Of a stretch of DNA of 64,000 nt, positions 44,310 through 56,985 are shown one piece after another. A model generated the notes under the pieces. The model saw only the letters and a list, made by a program, of their open reading frames with translations, did not search any database and was not told the DNA's origin. Source of the stretch: Wolfiporia cocos (taxonomy: Eukaryota > Basidiomycota > Agaricomycetes > Polyporales > Phaeolaceae); contig JACCLO010000006.1 of assembly GCA_029448655.1 (NCBI GenBank), positions 1,488,001 through 1,552,000 of the forward strand, written 5' to 3'. Position numbers and translations under genes: made by a program. Position 1 is the stretch's first letter; every line of letters starts with the position of its first letter.

Positions 44310-45650
44310 TCAAGCGGTGTCGACGACCGCAACAATAGCGTTGAGCAGTACTTTGCTGCCGATGTCGTAGTCTGCGTTGAATATGAGCTTCGTCTCCGGG
44401 CGGAAGATCAGGCAATGGGTCGACCCTCCGAAGTGGAACATCCCGATCTCGTCGCCCTTCTGAACTTTCTGTCCCACGCTGACGGTCACCTCGCACGTCG
44501 AGACTTCAGACATCCCGACGCCGACGAAGCACATAAGGCCGATCGGGGCGTAGTCCGCACGGATGAAAATGAGCGCGCGGGCAGCCATGGCGGTGATGAA
44601 CGACTGCGAGAGGTCAGGGGCAGCGGGGTCCATCCCAACTGCGGGAGACTCGGCGTAGTACGTCCCGGGGACGTTCACGACCTTCTCGATGGTCCCGGTG
44701 ATGGGGGCGTGCCAGCGGTGGTAGTTGGTCGCGGACAGGAACGCCTGATAGACGGTGCCGCCGACGAACTGCGGGACAAGCTCGTCGTAGTGAAGCATGT
44801 CCGCGAGCGAGTACGGCTGCTCCTTGAGCCAGAAGCTGTCGCGCTCCTGTACGTTGCTCGCGATCTTGTAGATGGTCGACTCGCACGCGCTCGTGACGAA
44901 CTCGTCGCCGGGGCCCTGAATAGGGCGCACGCCTGGACGGAAGAGGCGCACGAAGAAGTCGTCCCACGACTTGAAGCCGTAGTACTGCGCGTCGGGGTCG
45001 CAGATGAACGTCTGGGCAAAGTCCGGGATCACCGTGCTCGCGGCGGGGCCGAACCAGCCGTTGTCGGCCGTGGTGAGGACGTAGCAGGACGCGGAGGAGG
45101 TGAGGAAGGTGACCCAGACGTCGAACATCTTCTTGAACATGACGTTCACCTTTTCGTTCGTGAACATGGAGTATCCTGCGGGGGTGCCCATCGGCCAATC
45201 GAGGATGGCGTTAATGGGGAAGCCTACAAGAGCGTTGTCCTCGTAGTCGGGGGCTTCGGTCAGGATCTCATCGAAGAGGAAGAGCATCAGCTTGTAGTCT
45301 CGGACCTGATGAACACACATCAGTTCAAGGCGGAGACAGACGAGTCGGAGAGGCCCAACTGAAACACGCACCTGTGGCTTCCCGGTCGGGTCGTTGTTGT
45401 ACGGGGGCTTCGTCGGGACTTGCTCGAACATCTCGTGGAAGCCCATGTAGATTATAGGGTCTCCCTCGATGAGAGCCTGGAACTCCTGAATCACCGGGTG
45501 GAGCGACTCGTCAGCACGCCCCCAGCGCTCCTCGACCTTGGCGATACGCTTCGCAAGCCATCGCTCGAGAATGCGGTGGTCTCTCGGAAGCCAGCCGCCC
45601 ACGCGGTAGGGGACCAGCTTATTAGCGGGGATTCCGGCGTCGGTTGACAT
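44310..45650 (-). CDS. Phosphatidylserine-decarboxylase-family protein, PsiD/CsTDC-like (arm 2)
   Basis: Arm 2 copy of the decarboxylase, 424 residues after removal of a 66-nt intron (45306-45371; 63 nt in arm 1). The self-cleavage motif FHFGGSTHC and the HRWHAP histidines are intact. Against arm 1 I see one amino-acid change (LMLFLFDE for LMLYLFDE), several silent changes (for example in the codons for VIQ, GWFG, VIPD and RPG), and a cluster of differences inside the intron. This is the outermost gene of the nearly identical zone, and differences increase towards its 5' end. The intron again has no stop and a length divisible by three. Likely activity as for arm 1. Confidence 0.85.
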   Translation of the reverse strand: MSTDAGIPANKLVPYRVGGWLPRDHRILERWLAKRIAKVEERWGRADESLHPVIQEFQALIEGDPIIYMGFHEMFEQVPTKPPYNNDPTGKPQVRVSVGPLRLVCLRLELMCVHQVRDYKLMLFLFDEILTEAPDYEDNALVGFPINAILDWPMGTPAGYSMFTNEKVNVMFKKMFDVWVTFLTSSASCYVLTTADNGWFGPAASTVIPDFAQTFICDPDAQYYGFKSWDDFFVRLFRPGVRPIQGPGDEFVTSACESTIYKIASNVQERDSFWLKEQPYSLADMLHYDELVPQFVGGTVYQAFLSATNYHRWHAPITGTIEKVVNVPGTYYAESPAVGMDPAAPDLSQSFITAMAARALIFIRADYAPIGLMCFVGVGMSEVSTCEVTVSVGQKVQKGDEIGMFHFGGSTHCLIFRPETKLIFNADYDIGSKVLLNAIVAVVDTA

Positions 45651-47513
45651 CTAATCAAACAAGTCGAATTCAGCGAGTGGAACGCGAGGGGACAATGAGA
45701 CACTGATTCACCTCGAGAAGTGTACAGCAGCTATCTGTGAGCGGGATGGCGATGGGTCCTGCCAGTGAGTTCACTCAGAATACCGTACTATATACTGTTC
45801 GCTTGGGCGTTCTCATAGCTATATGCACTACTGAGAGCTTGTACAAACCCCGAGCTGGATGTGTCGTGAAGTGCGGCGCTCACCACAGGGTCTAGCGAGT
45901 AGAGTGGCTGGATTCTGATGGCAACAATGCTAGCATCATGCTGCGGTCATAGGACATCCGTGTATGCAGATCCTTCCATTCTTCCATTCCTCTCCAACTA
46001 TGAAGTGGCATGAGCTTAACCCTAACCTACGGATCAGTCTCTACATAGGAATAGAAGACGAACCGTGGACAACCTCGTACACCAATAGCCGCGCCAGCCT
46101 GTAGCTCATCGTCTTCTCTTGCGGGTCATATCGATGCTATCAGCGCTCTTGGGAAGTTTCCAATCTGGGTTATGAGCGCTGAGACTCCTTATGAGTCCCC
46201 TTATCAGGCAATTACATCATGAGGTTTCTCTGAGATTATAACATGCTTACAGCCCTTCAGAGGCCCTTGTAGTCCACCCTGCCATTACAAAAACAGGTGT
46301 GTCAAGATCTCGGATATTACTGTACAAAAGAACATGTTAGAGCCACAACTGCACGAGAAGGAGACTTAGAAGGAACAAGTATTACTATTAGTTCATGTGA
46401 CGTCTAAGGAACTGTAATGAGAACTTGACGGTGTCGACTCTAGACCGATGGGCTGATTCTCGCACCTTATTGAAGCATAGAGAACATCAGAACAGTGCGG
46501 AGGCATTCGTTGCTTGCGATAGTCTTGTTACTGACTCGTTAAGCACACATCCCTCGCAGGAAATGACCTCTCAGCGGCTAACACGCAGATGGTAGCTTCT
46601 GTCCACGTATACAGTTTTTGACATCTACCCCTCAATAGTTCGAAGCGAAGACCTCGGCACCAAACGTCGACCACTAGTGGTACCAGGAATGTGCCCAAAC
46701 TTTAAGGAGACATCAAGAGAGCTAGGCCTAGGATCATAGCTACAGGCTACATTCGCCAAGCCAAACTTAACCAAATTCACGTTGTTCACATGCTCGCAAT
46801 GATCTCAATCTACCGGCTGCATTTTGCTCGATCTGCACGGTTCAGCAATTCCTCGTCAGTAACTGATCTGGATAGCCGAAGTAGATTGATCCAATGAATT
46901 TGATAAATTTGATCCTATAATGTACAAAAATTATACCAGATCAGAGGTGTCAATAACGATTCAAGACATGCATGATATATGGTGCTACAAGCGTGCGCAC
47001 TTGAAATGGCTCGAAGCCTTGAATCATGACGAAGTGTCTCTCAGCCGTAAATTCGTCATCTGGTCAATTTATCAAGTTCAAATCGAGCGACGATTCCGCT
47101 GGTAAGACTTCTGTCGCAGACTTTAAGTCGCGCGGACTTCTAGTAAGTCCTGATTTTGAACAAATGTCCGTCAATCGCTAGAGTGCTTCACATGATCTTG
47201 CGATGGTGTCATACTCAGTACCGGGATGTCTGGGTCACTCAATCCATTAATGAATGCGTATCACAACTCTCCAACAATCGCACATATATAGGCTAGGTGT
47301 GGAACATATTATTTTCCGTGTTCCGAGGCCAGAGACTACATATTTGTTTCAGGAGGAGGCATTGCTAGATGTCATGTGGAAACTCCGTGGCTGCCGGGGC
47401 GAACATCCGGTATAGAATAGTCGAACGTAAGTGGGGTGCAAAGTGGCAATGAGCCACACACCTTCGGACCTCGAATTGCAACATATCGCAGGTCGAAGGC
47501 CGGCTCTAGTTGC
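45651..47513. other. Diverged outer-arm sequence without a recognised gene (arm 2)
   Basis: Mirror of 22122-23967 with many substitutions and indels, including a 10-nt insertion near 47040 that changes the frame of the only longer open segment. No gene is supported. Confidence 0.4.
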
Positions 47514-48724
47514 TGTGGAATGGAAGAGCGGGGATGCAGGAAAAAGCAGGTCGCCGACAACGTAAGCGCGAGAGACCAAAGAGGGATGTGCAGTGTCACA
47601 ATCTGTGGTCTGCAGCCGGTGGCGTCTGGATGTCGCGGCCATGGCGGACGGATGGCGTGTGGATGGCCAAGCTTGCGGCGACACAGGGTATCCCATCAGT
47701 ATATAGGCCGGCTGGAGCGTTAAGGCTCACCGGCAGTTTGTAACGCTTGTCACCTCGACTCTAGTATCGAAACTCATTTGCTGGGCGATTTCCACATGCA
47801 GGGTATATAGCGAACAAAAACCTCACAACAAATATACGAGTGGCTGCGTGCGACCGCTCGTATACTTGCGTGGGTAGTGAATATCTTACACATTGAGCAG
47901 ATACTCGGTCTCTTGCTATTAGACTCAAAGGGCAGGCTAAGACTCGGGAATCGCAAGGGGGAAGACGGGATTAAAGCGCTTCCCAAGCCGTTACCTATCT
48001 CATACTATAGGAGGGACAAGTTGAAGAGACAACCGGAAGAAGAAATGGATCAACTTGAAGAAGAAGAAGGCAATGATCATATGACCCAATCGAGTAGTAG
48101 AATTACTATATAAGCCCAGTGGCTACACTTCCATGTGAAGTAAAATAATATCCCAGCATCGGCACAGCCACGTCCGTTGTACCGTTGGGTGTGACATGTG
48201 ACGTCCGCTATTCTCGCTGCTCTCGAGCGCGTGACGTCGATCTGGATCGTCGTGGGCTCTACGTCGCGTCGGTACTCCGTTTCCTCCGGTCATAGCCTCG
48301 AATGCTAGTAGTTTCGGTGGGAAAGGACCTTAGTATAGTAGAACAGAACAAACACGTACCATTGAAGGGAAAAAATGAAATGAAGCTACTAAGGGATATG
48401 CAACGGACACCCTCGTTCGAGAGCGTTACGATCGGTATCGAGACGTCATAGAAGAAAGGGCTGCGAGCAGAAATCAGAAGCGAAGTAAAGGAAACACGGA
48501 CAGTGCTGCAGTCCAGCGCAAGACGTCGGTCGATTGCGAGTTTCATAGTAGGGAGGAATTGAAGGCGAGATGGAATACGATTTCGATGAAGAGAAACCGA
48601 CACATGGCAAACAGTGAGCAGTCTTGAAGTTTCTGAGCTGCTTGAGTGTCTTGAGAATTGTATGGGAGTTATTGCTGACATTCCTGCGCCCATAAGACAT
48701 GGCGCGTTACGCTGCCCCTCCACA
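47514..48724 (+). repeat. Solo LTR-like sequence, arm 2 copy
   Basis: Starts TGTGGAATGGAAG and ends CCTCCACA, the same end types as the LTRs at 14678-15450 and 18252-19840. It shares their blocks (gcaggtcgccgac, gcgcgagagacc, cggcacagccacgtccg, cttagtatagta). It has no internal region or partner LTR. A strong hairpin (tatacgag...ctcgtata) lies at about 47832-47866. No clear target-site duplication was found. Confidence 0.6.
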
Positions 48725-48822
48725 TCGTAGTCCCCCCTCATACCACATATCCTGTTGCCGATGGAGATGGAATTCAAATTATTGCAGAAGGGGGTATGCT
48801 TCATCTGCTTCCAATATACCTG

Positions 48823-50540
48823 GCAACTTTATTGGTGTGGATGAACGTATTCGTCTTCTGACCAACCTCTGTAAGCTAGCATGGATCAGCTCGTCGCTCG
48901 CATCACCCTTTCTATATCCCTCCCATACGACGTGCGCCATACAGAGTTCTCTGGGTGAGAGTTGAGGATAGGCCCTGGGCAAATGAACGATTTGAGGTGA
49001 GCGATATGAGTTCGAACTCATTGCTGAGATGCTCAGCAGGAAGCAAATCCGAGTTCTATAATTTCATAGGGTTTTACATCGGATTCACCGATGATATAGA
49101 TGATCATATGATGTGTTGTATCATGTCCAGCCCTGAAGTGCGAGGGTTGACGTCCGCGTCAACCCTTGTGATCACAATGTTGGCAAACGGCGGCCAAAGT
49201 CCGGCCAGCCACGTCAATTACTGACCACCACTCGGGATTTAGGTACAAACGAGCAAAGGTACGCTACCCTAGTACCACTCCTTTTATACCGTTGCTAACT
49301 ACAGGGCAGGCGGCGCAGCTCGCTTAACCGCGCGCCTCCGGCTATTCCGCCAACACACAACCGCTTGGACAGTTGAATCAGTCCTTCACACTTGCACTGT
49401 CAAGGGCACGGATGAAGGGGGTATGGGTTGAGCGATTAGTCTTGTGGTTCCCAGGCATTGCCGAGCATGGGACGCCGTGGCGGATCAATATAGATGAAAT
49501 CCCCTATTAAGACCATCGGGGCAAGCGACATAGTGGATTATCCTTGACACGGTGGGGACTTCGACGTCTTGAAGTGTGTCAGATTATCACAGCGTAAATC
49601 GCCGGCGACAGAGCCGGCATATATGGCGTCTGTGCAGCCTTCGAATCCCTGCCATGGCCCATTGGTGGCAAGAATAACGCACCAGGAAACAGCTTTTCCC
49701 ACAACAGGAACGTATCAAGTCTAAGGAAGTCTCGCCGTGTAAAGTTGGCTGTAGAAAACAGAGACCCTACCGATGGGACCCCAGTCATCGCTGTGTCACC
49801 GGATCAATACGAACCAGGCTCATTCAAAGTGAGCTATCGCACTGACCAATAACTCTCGGGTGTGTCACTGTGGGCTCATACACGAACGCCCCAGTTGTAC
49901 TGCTGCGAAGTCAGGGACAGACCTTTATGCGCTTGAGAATGCAGTAAGCAGATCATTGGCAACAGCAAGATGGCCCATCGTCTCAGCATTTGGTAGGCAG
50001 CCGGACATCCTCCACTTTGAATGTTACATCTGCCTGGGGTTTTGAGACTGTCGGTTCCGACACCCCTCCTTTTTACGAGTGTCACTGTTAGCTGATCATG
50101 AGTTAACAGGATGACCAGGTGGGGATTGTTTGCTGACGCATTTGACACCTGGTTTATACGTTGGTGCAAGTCATGCTTGCTGAAGCCACACAAGAGGGTT
50201 CGATGTCTCGAATCTTGTTTCTAAAATCAATATATTCCACAACTTACGCCGACTCTTGAGATCACCGTACAAGTGCTTGTGAGTGTTCGTAAATGATCAT
50301 TGCGGCCTCGAGTGGCTGACATTGACAAGGTTCCCTTACCTTCTGAGCCTGCCCGTAAACTTCATCCATACGCTGAAGGCGTATTGGTGAGATGTCCAGT
50401 CACAGTATCCACGCAATCGTAGTGTGGAAAATAGGCACAGTAGTGTGATAAAAGCAGATGTGATAAATCAAGTCAGAGTCTATAAATCAAATGGACATCG
50501 AGATCAATATAGATCAAGGGGGAAATATTGACCGAAACTG
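48823..50540. other. Region outside arm 2, no gene assigned
   Basis: Several short frames occur, such as a minus-strand segment at 48850-49000 (ELCMAHVVWEGYRKGDASDE), but none has a recognised domain or a supported exon structure. A short palindrome (gggttgacgtccgcgtcaaccc) lies near 49144-49165. Confidence 0.35.
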
Positions 50541-52776
50541 TCAACGCCGGCTGCCATAGCTTCCAAAACTTCCTAATAATGAACCCGTCTTCCCAAATAC
50601 AGACTTCTGAGGTATGGTCCCTTCTTTGACTGGGGACAGCTCTGTTGGAATATCCAGGCCACCACCAGGCTACGACATTTAGGTACGGTATTAGAACATC
50701 ACATACTACTTTGATGCTTACGAACGCACCTTCGGCAGTTGGTCCCAGTCGAAGCTTGTCGTCTGCGCAGTAGAGAAGATGTTGATCTTCCGTTTCTTCT
50801 TTTTCGGTGTCGTTGCCACGTCCTCCCCCATATCTCCTGTCGTCATGCTCGCACTTGCACTTGCATTGGCACGTGACTGAGCTGACTTGCTCAGCGTACG
50901 TCCGGTCGATTTTGCAGTTTCTGCTGCGGTTTTACTATTGGTACGTGCTTTCGGTTTTGGTTTCGGCTTCGCAGGTGGTTCTTCATCGTTGTCCTCTGCC
51001 ACAGCGCGCTTCTTGCGCTCCCGCTTTTTAGGCACTTCGTCGTCATCAGAGTCTCCATCTGCAGGTCTCGCCTTCCGTTTGCCCTTATTTTTGGGCTGCG
51101 CCGCACCAGCATCATCTTCCTCCTCCGCATCTTCGCTCTTCTTTGCCTTGCTCTTCGCTGTTCCCCGACCCGCTTTCTTCGTCTTCTTGCTATGCTCACC
51201 CTTGTTGGTATCCATGCTTTCCTCCTCATCACTCTTTTCCATCGTCCTATTGGCTGGCATTCCTGACCGACCAGCAGGTTTGGGCGATGGACGGCTCTTC
51301 GACTTTGGCGGAAGAGAGGACAATGGAGGCGGGGACGGTGATTCAGCAAGGACACCTTCAATCTCGTATGCAGAGGCACGACCTTGACCGTCCGTTGCAC
51401 TAGCCCTCCCGGACTATATTCGATCCCATTGGGCTGGATGCGCATGAGTGATACGACGAGCAAACATACCTGTTTCAATGTTTGACTCCCCGCTGTGTTA
51501 CGTAGTGCAAGCTGTTGCCTCTCTAATTGTGCCTTGAGGGTTTGTATCTGCTCCTCCGCCTCCCGCAGACGCTGGTTGGCCGCATTCGCGTTTGCCTCAG
51601 CTTGGTCGGTTTCCTCATGCGCCTCATCGATGGCTTTCTACGTGATTTCTGCTGCATCAGTCCGATACACATCGCGCCGGACGGATAGAAAGCACGATGA
51701 GACGACTGACTTTGTGTTCGTCAAGTGCATCCTTATATTTCTCTAGCTTCTTTGACAGCTTCTCATGCGCAGCCTCCGTATGCCGTGCAGTGGCCTCTGC
51801 TTCTTCCAGCTTCGTATCTAGCTCCTTCACCCGAACCTCGAGGTTGATGCGCTCGCGTCGCAACGCCTCCATCTCTGCGCCCTCACGGCTCTCCAGATTG
51901 CGCCACTTATCCAGCTGTCGTCTGAGGTCCGCCACAGTGCGTTCCACTTCAGCATGCTTTGTCTCGAGCTCAGCGTGCGATGATTTGAGACCCTCCAAAT
52001 GCAGCGTGGTACGCTCCAAGTTGGTCACGGTGCTGCTTGAAGTCGCTTGAAGAGTGGTGTGCTCCACTCGTAGTTTAGAGAGCGCATCCTGGGTGTAAGC
52101 AAGGAAAGGAGACGGCGGAGCAACGTCTGGCATTCACATCTGCGTGGACATACACAGCTGCTGTACATGAACGCACCTCTGCTTTCTCTTTCTCCTTCAA
52201 AGCAGCTGCCAGCTCATCCGACGTCTCGCGCAACTGTGCCGCCAGGTCCACGCACCGGGCCTCCAGCACACCTGCCTTCCCTGCCAGCTGCTCCTCCAGT
52301 TCTCTCAGCTCGTCTTCATGATCTGCTCTCGAGTCCTTGAGCTCCCACTCCAGCTCAGATATCCTGTCCTCCAGCTCCGACTCCCTCTGTTGAAACGTCA
52401 AAAGACGGTAATCGCGCTGCGCCTTTGCCAGCCGCTCAGCCCGCGTTTTCTCGCGCTCGACAATAACCGCCATTCGTTCTTTTTCGAGGTCGATCGCAGT
52501 GTGCAGGTGCGCGGCACGATACGCGCTTTGGAGTGAGTCGCATCCCTCACGCCATTCTGCGCGTTCCTCTTTCCAGCGCTGATGGAGGGCCGCTACAGCT
52601 TCTTTACCGCGATCCTGTTCTTCTGCTAAAGCTTGGCGGAGTTTTGTAATTGTGTGCTCTAAGGTGCGATTCTGTGCGAGCAGGTCCTCGATGTCGCTCT
52701 GCTTCTTCGCGATCATAGCCTCGAGAGGGGCCGACGAGGGTGTCGAGCGCAGCGGTGTAGGGGCCCTCAAAGACAT
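50541..52776 (-). CDS. Long coiled-coil protein with basic/acidic nuclear-type tail
   Basis: Start at 52776 (MSLRAPTPLRSTPSSAPLEA). Heptad-rich coiled coil runs through exon 1 (for example KKQSDIEDLLAQNRTLEHTI, then SELEDRISELEWELKDSR), exon 2 (about 51713-52085) and a short exon (REAEEQIQTLKAQLERQQLA, about 51480-51640). The next exon (50730-51390) is low-complexity with alternating Lys-rich and Glu/Asp-rich blocks and several KKKRK-type nuclear signals. After a last intron the C-terminus reads GGLDIPTELSPVKEG and ends SYGSRR with a TGA at 50541-50543. The conserved-looking C-terminal DWDQLPK...IPTELSPVK suggests a fungus-wide family, but I cannot name it. A chromosome or spindle scaffold role would fit the architecture; this is inference. 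Confidence 0.72.
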
Positions 52777-53159
52777 GTTGTACTCAAGTTACGCGAGTGC
52801 TGTCAATGCAGAGCAGTTGAAGTCTCATAAGTAGCGGAGTCTACAACGAGGACGCTGTAATAGACAACGTATACAAGGATAGCAAAGAGCATCCGAACGC
52901 CGTACGCGAGGTCAACGCGGTCACGTGATATTCAACCGATTACAAATCAAGTTTGTACAGCGGCGGTTGAGAATCTTGGAGGCAATAGAGGTGATTTGTT
53001 TTCGATAATTATGACTGTGGCACCAAATTTTTGAGCTCCACTGCCAAATTTTCGAAAGGGGGCGGCGGAGCGTAGTCATTGACACCATAGACCTGAGCAT
53101 TGCATCAGATGCCAATTGGCCTGTGTGAAGCTCACACGTTCAGACCCAGCGAGAATCCA

Positions 53160-53420
53160 ACGTATTTAAATGTATCCAGATGCATCAGATACATTTGGAT
53201 ATAACGCGAACCATAGACTACATTAGGATACATCGTAGACGCTCACACAATGTATCTCATCTACACTAGATGTATCCAAATGTATGTCGGATAATTTTTG
53301 AAACATCAAATATATCTGAATGTATCTTTAAGATTGCATAAGAAGGTCCAGAGATATCCTTCAATGTAGCTCAGTATAGCTCACTACATCAGGATATGTA
53401 TTCAGATGTAGCCTAATGTA
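53160..53420. repeat. Interspersed tgtatcca / agatacat words
   Basis: At least eight copies of tgtatc(c/t) or its complement occur in 260 bp without a fixed period. The same word in mainly opposite orientation recurs at 54760-54870, so the two zones could be decayed ends of one element. Confidence 0.45.
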
Positions 53421-53989
53421 CACAAAAGTATTGACATTATACTACCCAAATGCACCCCAGAAATATCCCAATCTACCCACATCCATGCTCCACCCATGCT
53501 CACTCCCTGCCCCCAATCCCTGCTACGGAAAACTGTCAGTTTTCGCATGTTCACACAATTGTATTGCATCTGAACTGTATGAATGAGTATATTTCGAAGT
53601 TATGAGAATACGTACTGTTGAGGGTGCGGGCGCGGCGCACAGGTGTAATCTCGTCGCCACAGTGGGGAAAGACCTAAAAGGGAAGGTGGCGGAGTGAGCC
53701 CAGACCGGAAGGTGGTGCAATACGCACCTGGTTACGGAAAAGGGGCGCGCAGGGTATATAGTCAAGGAACGAAAATGTACATACCTTACGCATTTGCTGA
53801 GATTCCATTACATTCGAACTAGAGGAATGCCAGGCAGTATTAATAGCTGAAATAGGTGCTGCCTGAACTTCAACACGTACCAGTCTATTCGCTGCGGCAG
53901 TTACATCTCGCAATGGGAACGGTCATGTACTGACTGAATGTAGGTAGACAAGACAAAATTAAATAAAAAATAATGACTCAAATACTCAC

Positions 53990-54340
53990 GGGTGGACGTC
54001 TACTCACATGTGGTCGTTTGGCTCCTCTCGAAGCTGGAGGATGGTGATGCCCCACCAGGACCCAGAGACTGTATGAGAAAAACACAGGGAGAAGACAAGA
54101 TTGCACCACGCCACAAGCCTGCTTATGTGTAGCGAGAGAGATAAAGTTCAAGGGGCGACAGAGTAGGTGAAGGAACCTAAAACGAAGCCATTAATGGAAG
54201 ACGACGTAGTGACGCTAGGTAAGAGTAAGAGTAAGAGCATTGCCATAAAGGGATGTGGCTACAACGCCACAATGCCATAGGAAGACAAGGACTCGGACGG
54301 GAACCGCGTTATCGGCATAGACACATTCGCTGTATTCTTA
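53990..54340 (+). repeat. LTR-like relic, degenerate
   Basis: Weak but ordered similarity to the LTRs further left: a ggtga.g.c.cacc block followed by cagag, then a terminal block in which ccgcgttatcggcatagacac corresponds to the ccgcgtcatcggcacagacgcgtccg region. Neither end could be placed. Confidence 0.35.
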
Positions 54341-55385
54341 CATAAGAAATGAAAAACTCAACATGCATGCAATGGCTCTGTTGCCCAAGCGAGTGAGCTC
54401 AAAACTTGGCATGGCTGCAGTAGGTACCTTTGGTCACAAAATGCAGATCTCTCTTTGGGAACTGTTGATTGCAGCCACAAAAATATACCTTGTTCCTTTG
54501 TTATCAATTTTATATACGAAGGCTCGAAGCATTGTGAGTTGTGATTATCTTGGTAGGGGTATGGAGGGATGCGCATACAGTAGTACGGCGGTATGAAAGT
54601 GTAACGACATAAGCGCATGGATCCGAAGCAATCTACGTGGGGATCCTTTACATGTAACTACCTTACGTGTATGCAACGCTAACGCGTTACGCAAAGGCCT
54701 TATGGTAAGATCTGTCGCTCATTGGCACATGTCAATCTGCTCACCAGGTCACATGAGCTGCTGGATACATTTCGATTGCGCTGTATACATTTTGATATGT
54801 TGAACTTTTGTGGATACATTTACTTATATGAGGATTCATTTGGATATTTTTTAATACATCAGATTTTCACTGGGGTTCAGACCCTGCTTTCTGGAATGTT
54901 ACTTGGGGACGGGAATAACTCTGAGACCATTCATGCTGCCTAGATGATGCTGGAGAATCAAGCTCAAGCTGGAGTCAAGACATAAGTTTTAGAGGTAGTG
55001 TTTTGGCACTGGACTTGCGGCTGACTGGCAAAACATTCTGAGACTAGCGCCGTAGGGTATTTATGATGCCATACTCCACAACTCCCTCCACAACTCCTTG
55101 TTTTCATAATTTTGCTCCATCTCGGATAAAGCCAAATCATAATTATCAACAACAAATCACCTCTAATGTCAATATAACACAATATGGAAAAGTAGTAAGG
55201 GTCTGTGGTCAGGACGCAATCTTGTATACTTTTGACTTGAATTCATACAAGAACCCACTACTGCAGTAACGAGAATAGGCCTTGTGAGGACGTGCCACTG
55301 GCATATCAGGTAAAGCGGAGCTGGACAATATGCGACATCGTCAGACCCTTATGAGAACGTATCGTAGGAGATTGATTGACCGTAG

Positions 55386-56854
55386 CTACAGTCCACGTCG
55401 TTCTTCATAATGTGACTCTCCTATCCTGTGTGAATCACGCAGAATATACAGAATGCCCTCAACTGAGAGGTCCAACTTGACACCGGCAGCACGAGCTTTT
55501 GCCAGCCGGGGAGGTATAGCCTCCGTCATGTTGTCCATCCAGCCGTCGAGGCGCCGAGAGGCAAGGTGCAGATGGAAGACAGACAACACGGGCGATCTAC
55601 GAGCGAGCGACTCTAGCTCATTATCGACGAGGTCCCAGTCAAGTATATCCAGACTCCATTCAGTGACAGGCAACGCGTTCGAGAACTCGCTGAAGCGGAG
55701 TGTGATGGAGCGAATGCAAGGAGATTGGATCGTGGAGAGTAGCGTGGGCACCCATGTTTGCTTTGCTTTGCGGCCTTGATCGTCTCGACCCTCTATTTCG
55801 ATGTCAAGACTTACGAGCTGACCGTTACATGACAAATTCAGATCTCGCAGATACGGTACTGTATTGAAGTGAGCAATTGAATGCAGTCGTTGCAACTACA
55901 ATACGTACCTGTATAGTTGGCAGGGATCATCGAAGATAGTTTCAATGCCTTGAGCTGGCCGCCACTCGTCGTGAGCAGCTGGTGGAACGCGTGAAGGCCA
56001 ACCCATGAGCCCTCCCACTGTAAACTACGTAGACCCATGCTGAAAGGTGGCTGTAGAAGCCATTTGTAACAATATCTTGGAGCGGGTCTTGAGCGAAATT
56101 GCCGTAAGGTTAAGTGCGCAATTCTTATGGTGGCCTTTTCAGATGCAGCCATGAGTAGCTGCAGGCTCGAAGCGTCGAACCCATTCAAATGGAGTGTACT
56201 GAGGCGCGGATAAGCTGTAATCAATCGCATGCAGTCATCAGGAGTCCCAAAGTTGGCCCACTCGACCGCCAAGGAGGTTATCGTTGGTGAGAGCGTCAGA
56301 AGGAACGAACTACGTTCTCTGGACTCGGGCGTTTGCCAGTCCATGTCATAAATTGACAGATGTTCTATGTGCTCCAACCTCGACAATAAGGGCTGTACAT
56401 AGTCCTCGAGCCAGCGGGGGTATAGGTTGGCGCTGACAATCACGTCACGAATATAGGATGCGATCCCCGTGCGCGCAGCGTCAGATATGTACAAGAGTTC
56501 TCTAAGACGATCGCCGTCTGCATGAAGAACAAGTCTCGCGTTGTGAAAGAGGAACAAGCGGGTTGGGCGAACCCAGGCCTGACAAGTCAAGCTGCACGAT
56601 TTCAGAGTCTCGATGTCATTGCTGAGACATTCGAGGATTACTTGATGTAGCTCTGGTGGTGAATAGACCAGGGACATGAGACCATTGACACGACGGCGCA
56701 CACAGGCAGAGCTGATGGGAAATGGTATGTACGCTGTGTGAAATGTCGAGAGCTCTACAGCCGCACTGCAGCGACTGTGTTTCAGCGCACCTTTGAGTCC
56801 GTGTCGACGCCACCACCTGCGCCAAGTGTCCGCGATGGGCAGATACGATGTCAA
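55386..56854 (-). CDS. F-box protein with LRR-like repeats
   Basis: The F-box motif SPPELHQVILECLSNDIETL, then KSCSLTCQAWV and PTRLFLF, indicates a substrate receptor of an SCF ubiquitin ligase. It is followed by irregular leucine-rich segments (HIEHLSIYDMDW, LSTLHLNGFDASSL, LRSLQWEGSW), as in the large F-box families of Agaricomycetes. One intron (55859-55908) joins NYT to VPYLRDLNLSCNG, and the gene ends EERRGL at 55386. The frame is open from 56854, but the F-box immediately follows the internal Met at 56677 (MSLVYSPPELHQ), which is the more likely start and gives 413 residues. The substrate is unknown. Confidence 0.8.
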
Positions 56855-56985
56855 TAACTTGTGTCGATGTGGCGTTCCAAAGTGTGCAAGCGCCCAGTAA
56901 CGTGCGCCGGCTTCGCTTCAGCTTGCACCGTTAGCGCCATCAGCTTAGTTGCACCAGCCACATTCCGCTACGATATCCTCCCGCT

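Larger units (their letters stand above)
35585..48822 (-). repeat. Palindrome arm 2 (~13.2 kb)
   Basis: Inverted copy of 20825-34030. From 35585 to about 45650 it mirrors arm 1 without indels except 3 bp in the decarboxylase intron. Beyond the decarboxylase start, identity drops, with frequent small indels (for example about 45780-46400) and better-preserved patches (for example 47150-47350). It ends at the cctg word at 48819-48822. Confidence 0.95.
52777..55385. other. Repeat-rich intergenic region
   Basis: The left end holds the coiled-coil gene promoter. A zone rich in the 8-mer tgtatcca and its complement lies at 53160-53420, an LTR-like relic at about 53990-54340, and a second gatacatttg-rich zone at about 54760-54870. 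No gene is recognised. Confidence 0.4.

Noticed and set aside
20825..48822. Palindrome as a plain assembly fold-back
   Set aside because: The outer arms are diverged with many indels, and the sum of mirror coordinates drifts by 32 bp, which a fold-back of one sequence cannot produce; a haplotype join is still possible.
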